From: Tenrec ecaudatus
Lineage: Eukaryota > Chordata > Mammalia > Afrosoricida > Tenrecidae
NCBI RefSeq assembly: GCF_050624435.1
Contig: NC_134534.1
Location: 71,137,501 to 71,201,500 of the forward strand
DNA length: 64,000 bases
Reading direction: 5' to 3'
The notes under the pieces are model-generated. The model was not told the DNA's origin. It did not search any database and saw only the letters and a list, made by a program, of their open reading frames with translations. A program made the translations under genes and the position numbers. Positions 57,084 to 64,000 of the stretch are shown piece by piece (positions within the stretch are counted from its first letter, which is position 1; every line of letters begins with the position of its first letter).

Positions 57084-57690
57084 GGAAGTCTGTGATGCTC
57101 ACCCTCTTGGCACAATTGCTGAAGACACAATGGGTGCATAAGCAAATGAGGTGAAGAAAGTAGATGGTGCCAGCTATCAAAAGATATAGCAACAAGCCCA
57201 CATGGAAGAAGCACACGAGCCTGTGTGACCACGAGGTGTCAGGCAGATTGGATAACAGGCACCAGAAGACCCAAAACAAACAAATAAACAAACCAACAAA
57301 AACCATATTGTTGAGAATGAGAGGGTCGGAGCAGTGATCCAAAGCCCTTCTATAGACAATGGGATATCCCCTCACAGAGGGGTCACTAGAAAGGTATAAG
57401 TCAATCAGGGTGCAGTACAGTGGGTGGGGGGAAGGTGGGAAGAAGAAGAGAGGAAGGGGGAATTGATTGCTATGATATATAGCCACCATTACCACCTGGG
57501 GGCGAACAACAGAAACCGTGGGGGAAGGGAGACAGCAGACGCTGTTATATATATGAAATACTAACATAATTTATCAAGGGGTCACGAGAATTTGGGGGAG
57601 AAGCAGCTATTGCCAAAGGTTCAATAGAAAGCCAATGTTTACAAGATAATGATGGCAACATATGTACAAATATGCATGATATAACTGACA
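57084..57690 (+). mobile_element. L1 3' UTR, inverted arm
   Basis: Plus-strand L1 3' UTR collinear with 35430-36240: gtctgtgatgctcaccctct, gaggtgaagaaagtagatgg, tatcccctcacagaggggtc, and gataatgatggcaacatatg near the end. Several internal deletions compared with the copy at 7041. Confidence 0.8.
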
Positions 57691-57774
57691 TAAGATTGTA
57701 AATCCTTATGGTAGCAGACAGCCTCATGGAGCAACTTCTGGGTTTGAACTGCTGACCTTGTAGTTAACAGCCTG
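57691..57774 (-). mobile_element. AfroSINE, left part (split by LTR)
   Basis: tgtaaatccttatggtagca, then gggtttgaactgctgacctt and gtagttaacagcctg. The remainder, cctcaaacctaacccacagt..., lies right of the LTR. Confidence 0.85.
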
Positions 57775-58285
57775 TATTAGGGTACTTTAGAGAAACAAAT
57801 CCACAGAAACTCATGTATAAGAGAGGGTTCTATATAAAGGTTAAGTGCACATAAAAAAAATCCCAACCCAGTGCTGCCCAAGCCCAAAAGTCCAACATTA
57901 ACCCATTAATCCATATGTCTGCCACCAATCCACAAAGTCCTTCTCCATCTCACAAAACACATGTAATCATGCCGACTGCAGGAGGAAAGCCGAGTCAGTG
58001 AATGTGTAAGCATTTCAGTGCTGGCAGGGGTCTCCACACGGCTGCTCCAGCACCCAGGGCTGCATCGGGGTAGGTCAACGTGGCTTCTCCTCAGGGATGT
58101 TTTACAGGAAGTGAGCCTTGCTAGCTGAAGCAGGGAACTGGCTAAGGCAGCCGCACCCTGGTGCGACCATCACAAAGCAAGAGACCAGAGAACTAGAAAG
58201 GCAAGCCATTTATCTCTCTGTCCTTCAATTAACTCCACATGTATTTATTGGCCAGTCTGGCACAATAAACTAACTACACCTAACA
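57775..58285 (-). mobile_element. ERVL-like solo LTR inserted in AfroSINE
   Basis: 511-bp reverse LTR, starting tattagggtactttagagaa and ending actaactacacctaaca. It splits an AfroSINE; flanks gcctg and gcctc match at four of five bases. It has a cluster of CpG near 58030-58160. No viral genes. Confidence 0.85.
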
Positions 58286-58322
58286 GCCTCAAACCTAACC
58301 CACAGTGCCACCAGAGATCCTT
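58286..58322 (-). mobile_element. AfroSINE, right part (split by LTR)
   Basis: cctcaaacctaacccacagtgccaccagag-type head completes the SINE begun at 57691. Confidence 0.8.
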
Positions 58323-59040
58323 TAAGAGAAAAAGTGGCCCCAAATTCTGACCCAGTTCTCTGGGGTTTCCAGCCTCTGCTATATTTTGTCTTCAAAATTC
58401 CATATTGTCTTATTTGTGTCTTGTTCTCTCAAGAGGGTAGTGTGCTATTTTGTCTTTTTTACTTGCTTTCTGTAGGAGACTGCGTCAACCACTGTGATAC
58501 AGAACTCTAATAGTGATTGATTCTTACTTTCACTTTTTTAAAGCAGAAATTCTGATTTGCATTAATAAAATTTACTATCTATTAATATAGATGCACTCAG
58601 TTCCTCCAATGTTTAACTAATTTATTCCGGTGCTAAAAGAATCAGTCAAGTGTGTCTTTAATCATCATTCAAAGTGAAAAAACCTTTTTATTAAATTTAT
58701 CTTAGTTCCTCTAGCTCATAAACTTCTGCATTGGCAGTTCATTTGGATAGGTAGGAGGTGGTAAAGAATGGTACCTTTCTTTGTATGATGCTAAAAACAT
58801 ATAGGACTGACAGCTTGGACTTTACTATTGTCATCATGTTGATCTATTTAAGGGGCAATTCAGATTCAAGGACAAGTTTACATAGGAGAGCTTTGCTGAG
58901 TATGAAATAATCTGTCACTTGAGTTTCAGAACAAAATCTTGATTTAAAGCCTCTATATTTTCTAGTCAGTCTAGCTAAATTATTACTACACTGACTTAGG
59001 TAGCTTTTTAATAATATCTTACTTCTGCTTAAACAGCTAA
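58323..59040. other. Unassigned intergenic DNA
   Basis: No feature supported. Confidence 0.4.
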
Positions 59041-59044
59041 CTGC

Positions 59045-59092
59045 CATACACACATGTGGTCATCATGAGTCAGAATTGACTTAATGGAAAAT
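59045..59092 (+). mobile_element. AfroSINE tail fragment
   Basis: cacacatgtggtcatcatga and gtcagaattgacttaatgga are the 3' end of the second AfroSINE type; the rest is missing. Confidence 0.6.
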
Positions 59093-59114
59093 AATAAAAA
59101 TGATAATTTCCCTA

Positions 59115-59320
59115 GGGTCCTTGTAGATACATGGGATGCAGTGGCTGTGCGTTGAGCTGCTAACCCAAAGCTCTCCAGTTTGGAACCGCCAGCAGTCCCG
59201 CAGGAGGACTAGACCTTTCACTCTCGTCAAGAGTGACAGTCTCCGAGACCACACAGGCAGGTCAACCCTCTCCTATAGGGTCGTTGTAAGTAGGCATTGA
59301 CTCGATGGCAGTGGGTGTGT
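59115..59320 (+). mobile_element. AfroSINE, full length
   Basis: Forward copy: head ggatgcagtggctgtgcgtt and gagctgctaacccaaagctc, then ccagcagtcccgcaggagga, and the 3' end gactcgatggcagtgggtgt. It has a short extra segment at about 59245-59265. Confidence 0.9.
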
Positions 59321-59329
59321 TTTTTCTTT

Positions 59330-59915
59330 TTCTTTGCAGCATATTTCATTTTTATTTTGGAGGTGGAATCTGGGTGAAAGTTTACAGAGCAAATTGGTTT
59401 TCCATCCAACACATTTTCTCTTGTGGCAGTGAGGGCCACCTCCATGATCTAACAGCACTCTGTTTGCTTCCGTGTTGTGTTTCCCATTTCTACTTTTATT
59501 CTATCTGTCCTTCTTGCCTCCTGAGCTTTATCCTTGGGCAAAAGCCCAGTATGATTTTAATTCTCAGGAATGTGTCCCCATAGGGTATTATTGTTCGTCC
59601 TCTAAGACTGTTGACCACTTGCTTGAACGTGGAGCTACCTGTTGAATTCAGATCCAAAACCTGAAGTATATTTGTAGACTATAGTCTCTTGGCTCCAGCA
59701 GTCTCTAGCGGACCAGTTAAGTCCTGTGTTTTATAAAATTATTATTTGGAGTTTGTGCCACATATTTTACTCTTTCTATCGATGGCAGCAGTGGTAGCCA
59801 GGCATCATCTAGAACTTCTGGTCTTGGGGTCCTGAAGGCTGGGTTCACTTGGTCCATTCGTCTTTTGGATGAATTGTTTACACATTATTTTTATTTTCGT
59901 TATTCTTCTTTAGTC
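59330..59915 (-). mobile_element. Old L1 3' UTR
   Basis: Reverse copy of an L1 3' UTR: gtttacagagcaaattggtt, then ggtagccaggcatcatctag and cttggtccattcgtcttttg, which mirror words at 30690-30800. It is continuous over almost 600 bp. Confidence 0.65.
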
Positions 59916-61222
59916 TTGATGGGAGAGACCAATACTTGTAATTTAGAGCACATTTCAGTTTTGTGGACATTTGATTTCCCGATGTAATAGGTAACTTTGG
60001 GTTAAAGCTACAGCAGCATACTAAACCGCAGACAGGCTTAGCAGCTGTACCTATAAAAAATTTGAGTAACTAAGTATCCAACATGAGAATTATCTCAGAG
60101 CTAATTCTTGTTCTCGGATAATTCTCCCATCCCTCAGTCCAAAAATCACACTTTTAGAAGAATGTTCTCACAGGGCACAAGTCATAAGAACAGCCAAGCA
60201 GAAAACTCTCATTTTATGCAGAGGGGAAAAAAAGATTTGAACTCATTTGTAAGCTTTCAAGCAAAATCTGAGGGATGAAGTTCTTTGATGAGATTGTTAA
60301 AACTTTCTGAAACAGGGGTCAAGAAACAAGTGATAAGGTCAGTTAATAACTAAGCCAAAATGCTTTATCCAGTTGTAGAAACATTCATTTTACCAGTCTG
60401 GATGGAAATTGTCAACACTCAGGGTTGGTCCTGTGAGTAATGAAAATAAAAAATGCATCACTTTCAAATTACACTATTAAGCTGCGTGTTGGTAAATGTT
60501 TTTTATCTACAAATATTATAAACATACAGGTATGCATTGCTTTCCGTCCATGCTGCATTCTTTGAAATAGGATGTTATGGGATGCAGATGTTGTGTGAAT
60601 CCTATATTTAAACCATTTGGGAGCTCCCTTCTGGTTGTCTTCATCGTGGCTGCCCCTGCTGCCAGATGTGCTGGTAGAGGACAGTAGAATGGCCAGTGGC
60701 AGTGGCTGAGAGTGGTGACAGGGTTGAAGCAAGAGGAAGTGTGAGAGGAGAGCGTAGAATATACCCAGCCTGACTTGCTCTTCGTCTCCCAAAGCAGCAG
60801 GAGCAGTCAGGTCCCTGCAGGTCGTGCCACCTGCCTACCTACCAGAGAAAAAACAAAACGTAGATCCCCTACCAGCACCATCTGCCCTGCCCCTCCTGCC
60901 TGTATCCCTCTCGGGCCCAGTACTGCCAGAGATTTGTGGGTAAATCACGGGAGGGAAATAATGAACAAAGTGAAATCTCTTCCCCTCTACACACACCCAC
61001 AACACCCGTATTCACTAGGCACGTATATGCACTTTAATGTTGTCCAAACGTGCATTAAGTGACATAGACCTGTATTAACTTAATAAAACAAAACACAACC
61101 TATGAATACAATCGTTTGGAAGAAGAGCATTTGCACCCCACTCTGCCTAAATACGCACCCACAGATAAACACAACCCTAGATGTGCGTTACATAACGTGG
61201 TAAAAGAATTTTGGTTGCAGGA
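59916..61222. other. Unassigned intergenic DNA
   Basis: No gene supported. The 60600-60960 stretch is GC-richer and has short frames, but none resembles a protein and there is no splice or promoter context. Confidence 0.4.
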
Positions 61223-61223
61223 G

Positions 61224-61378
61224 GGTCGACTCTGCTCAAAGTTGCTATGTATATATCCGAATACAATTGTGCTTCAGGGACTTTTCAACGACTGGTTTTT
61301 CAACAGTAGAAATCCAGGTCTTTCTGCTAAGGTTCCTCTGGGTAAACTTGAATGACCAACTTTTCAGTAAGCAGGATT
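61224..61378 (-). mobile_element. AfroSINE, degenerate
   Basis: Reverse copy: gggtcgactctgctcaaagt, then caacagtagaaatccaggtc and cttgaatgaccaacttttca. The head is lost. Confidence 0.55.
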
Positions 61379-61391
61379 TTTGCACAAAATT

Positions 61392-61411
61392 TGATATATA
61401 TATATATATAT
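61392..61411. repeat. (TA)n tract
   Basis: About ten TA units. Confidence 0.9.
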
Positions 61412-61983
61412 GAATATCCATCTGGGTCCATGGAGTCCTCATTTGATGGGATTGACAAGGAGGCAGGAAGGATTTTTGTCAATACTTTTTCTGAAACTCT
61501 TGAGACTCAAGTGACAGGCTATTATAGATAGAGAAAAGCTCTAACATGTCCTCGAATCTGAATTCCACACTAAATACCAAAATAATGATAAGGGTTAAGT
61601 CCAACCTGCCAGTCCTATAGGTTTGTTTTCTGTCATGCAAAGAAATCTACCATTCTCTGCCACCTCCTACTTATCCACATTAACTCTCAAAGCAGCTGCT
61701 TATGGGCTCTTAGGACTTGAATCAAGTAGTTAAATATTGGAGGAACTGAGTGTATTTATATTAGTGTATAGTTAATTTTATTGATTTAATTGGATGTTCA
61801 ATTTCAGAAGATTAAGAAGAAATCATTATGAGAGTTCTGTTTCTAGAATGGTGGCCAAGGTGATTCAACACATTCTCCTACAGAAAACAAGTAGAAAAGC
61901 AGACAAAATCTGAGACTATCTTTTTGAAGGCAACAGAATACAAACAAGATGATGTAGAATTATGAAGACAACTTTCAAGAGAG
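61412..61983. other. Unassigned intergenic DNA
   Basis: No feature supported. Confidence 0.4.
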
Positions 61984-61984
61984 G

Positions 61985-62160
61985 CTGGAAAGCCCAGGGT
62001 GCTGAGCCAGAATCTGGAACCGCTTTTTCTCTCAAAAGTTGCCTGATTCAAACCCACCCACTACGTGGCAAATGATGAAGCAGTCTGCTAGCATAAGGAT
62101 TCATAGTCTCAGTTGCTATAAGTCAGAATTGACTCAATGCCGTGGGGTTTTGTTGTTTCT
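61985..62160 (+). mobile_element. AfroSINE
   Basis: Forward copy with a degenerate head, gattcaaacccacccactac, aagcagtctgctagcataag, and a 3' end gtcagaattgactcaatgcc followed by a gtttt tail. Confidence 0.75.
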
Positions 62161-62540
62161 CCTCATGTTAATTTCCAATTGTAAACGGCAGATGAAAAGG
62201 CGGAAAAGTTGAGCCACTGGGCTGGGCATGGGGCGGTCGAGGGAAAAGAGCAACAAAAATAGAATTTTATGGGGTAGCAGAGAACATGGAGTGTGACTCC
62301 CTAACAAGATTTTAAAATGACATTGTTTATTACAATATGTATTGTAAGGGAATACGTGAGCAAAAATATCATTTAATAAAGAAAAAAGCATTTTTCCTTG
62401 GGATTTCATTTAGGAGCTAGTTCGCTCTGAAGCTTGATTAAAATGCACATCTTGCTTTCTAAGATTTTTATGTAATGAAATTCCAAAGTATTACCTTTTC
62501 CATCAAAATCTGAAATCAAATGTTCTCTTGGAGATCAGAT
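62161..62540. other. Unassigned intergenic DNA
   Basis: No feature supported. Confidence 0.4.
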
Positions 62541-63118
62541 ACTAAGCCAATAAAATGGAGGGCTTGGCTACTAACGTGTGTGCACAGGCCTCCGTCATGG
62601 CTTGTCAGTCAGGTCGCCATGCTGCAGTGCTGCTGTTGCCGAAAGCTATGCCCCTGGTGTTTCAGACACCAGAAGGTTCACCCAAAGGGGACAGGTTTCA
62701 GCAGAGCTTCCAGACTAAGAACAGAACACAAGGAAAGAATAGGATATCCATTTCTAAGGAATTAGCCACTGAAAGGCGTATAGCTAGTAGAACAAAGTCA
62801 GATACCGAAATGTCGTCAGAGATAGTGCCAGATGATGAGCCCCTCCCGTAAAAAAAGTACTCAGAATGTGATGGAGGAAGAGCTGCCTTCTCTCACGTGG
62901 AGTCAACCATAATGGCATGCCAAATAATGGAATAAAGCATTCAAGAGCCTCATTTGCTGATGGGAAAAAGCTCAAAATGTGAAGAAACAGCTGGGAACAT
63001 CTGTTAATGACTGGACCATGGAGTGTGCAAAATGTGAATCTAGGAAAATTTGAAATAATCAAAAATTGAATGGTACACATAAATATAAATATCCAAGGCA
63101 TTAATTACCTGAAATGGA

Positions 63119-63355
63119 TTGGTGCTGGCCATTCTGAATCAGACATATGGTTTACTAGTCAGGAGTGGCAAATCCAAGAGAAACAGTGTTGCGTTCATCA
63201 TCAAAAAGGTCATTTCCAGATCTACCTTGAAGTACAATGTTGCGTATGATAGAATAATATCTATCTGCACACAAGGAAATCCAATAAACACAACCATTAT
63301 TCAAATTTATGCACCAGCCACTAAAGCTAGTAATGAAGAAATTGAAGAATCCTAG
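63119..63355 (+). pseudogene. RTE endonuclease fragment
   Basis: A 78-codon frame ending ...INTTIIQIYAPATKASNEEIEES. The IIQIYAP block is a conserved strand of the LINE endonuclease fold. The usual catalytic residues further on lie beyond the nested insertion. Part of a dead retrotransposon. Confidence 0.8.
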
Positions 63356-63712
63356 CCGTCAGACAGAGAAAGAATCAATGCATTTGAATTTTGGTGCTGG
63401 CAAAGAATATTGAGAGCACCATGGACTGCCAAAAGAGAAACACATCTGTCTAGAAAGGAGATTGCTAGAGTGCAATGTTGTCAGGAGGGACCAACCAGTC
63501 TCAGAAGAAAGAGATCATACTTGGTAAATTTGAGAGGCATTGACAAAGAGGAAGGCCCTCAGCAGGCTGGACGGACACAGCGGCTGCAACGGTGGGCTCA
63601 AGCATGGGAAGAACTGTGAGGATGGGGCAGGACTGGGCAGTGTTTCCTTCTATTTGACATCGGGCCACTATGGGTCGGAATTGACTCAATGGTACTCAAC
63701 AACAGTAACCAT
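63356..63712 (+). mobile_element. RTE 3' tail nested in RTE
   Basis: 5'-truncated copy: atcaatgcatttgaattttg, then ttgtcaggagggaccaacca, gcggctgcaacggtgggctc and the terminus ggtactcaacaacagtaacc. It separates two parts of the host RTE that are adjacent in the uninterrupted copy near 38830-39290. Confidence 0.8.
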
Positions 63713-64000
63713 CATCCCCAGTCAGAAATGAACTAAACATGTAATCAAGAGGCATTTTTAATTATAGGTGATATCCATACAAAAGTTGGAAACTAAGAGG
63801 GAGGAAGTAGTTGGAAAATATGGTCTTGGTGATAGAAATGAAGCTGGAGATCAAATGAGAATTTTACATGACTAATGATTTCTTCATAGCAAATACTTTT
63901 TTTGCAACAACACAAAAAGTGATTAGACGCATAAACTTCTCCAGATTGAAAAACATAAAACAGATTTACTCTATCTGTAGAAAGCTCAATATGGGCCTCC

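Larger units (their letters stand above)
62545..64000 (+). mobile_element. RTE 5' half, runs off the window
   Basis: RTE starting in its 5' region (cagcagagcttccagactaa), continuing through the start of the ORF and the apurinic-type endonuclease domain. It is interrupted at about 63356-63712 by a separate RTE tail and resumes at cagtcagaaatgaactaaac. It carries on to the window edge in the segment matching 39290-39420. Stops and shifts are present, but this is the longest stretch of the RTE 5' half here. Confidence 0.85.

Noticed and set aside
60600-60960. GC-richer segment as a processed pseudogene
   Set aside because: No translated similarity to a known protein on either strand and no poly-A tail or target duplication found.

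Overview
This window looks like intergenic nuclear DNA from a placental mammal, most likely an afrotherian. Three signs support this. Dozens of copies of a tRNA-derived SINE with the AfroSINE layout occur on both strands. Many pieces belong to an RTE-clade LINE of the type found in elephant and tenrec DNA. L1 elements carry a very long 3' UTR that I associate with afrotherian L1s. One short hAT element has SPIN/URR1-type ends at 5211-5405. Among afrotherians SPIN is reported from tenrec, so a tenrec-like animal is my best guess, but golden moles and elephant shrews are not excluded.

I found no intact host protein-coding gene. The open reading frames are short, and the recognisable ones are LINE fragments: RTE endonuclease and reverse transcriptase, and the L1 ORF2 C-terminus. 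The only RNA-gene relative is a dead U6 snRNA retropseudogene at 8312-8416.

Layout. 1-3700: an RTE tail with a nested SINE, then three AfroSINEs and a direct repeat. 3720-8100: an inverted L1, the SPIN-like hAT, a MaLR-like LTR, an ERVL-like LTR, and two opposed L1 3' UTRs. 8300-10840: the U6 pseudogene, an RTE deletion derivative, and an AfroSINE broken by an inverted copy of DNA from 0.86 kb away. 12600-20530: sparse SINE and RTE tails, and a 66-bp tandem repeat with a tRNA-3'-end-like core. 22290-25960: an inverted RTE interrupted by an LTR, then a second RTE. 29578: a (CA)n array. 30480-36306: an old L1 3' UTR and a 4-kb internally deleted L1 with a perfect 12-bp target-site duplication. 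36860-43060: a deleted RTE with nested SINEs, and more SINEs. 45200-51230: LTRs (one partly duplicated locally), SINEs, MER5A and a long RTE tail. 51900-62160: SINEs, MIR, inverted L1 pieces and another LTR. 62540-64000: an RTE 5' half with a nested RTE tail, running off the end.

The genes do not act together as a system. The interest lies in rearrangement: four LINE copies have twin-priming-type inversions, one L1 may derive from a spliced transcript, one SINE carries a templated inverted insertion, and one LTR family has consistent 5-bp target duplications. All family assignments come from reading the sequence and from memory of consensus sequences; no database search was run.
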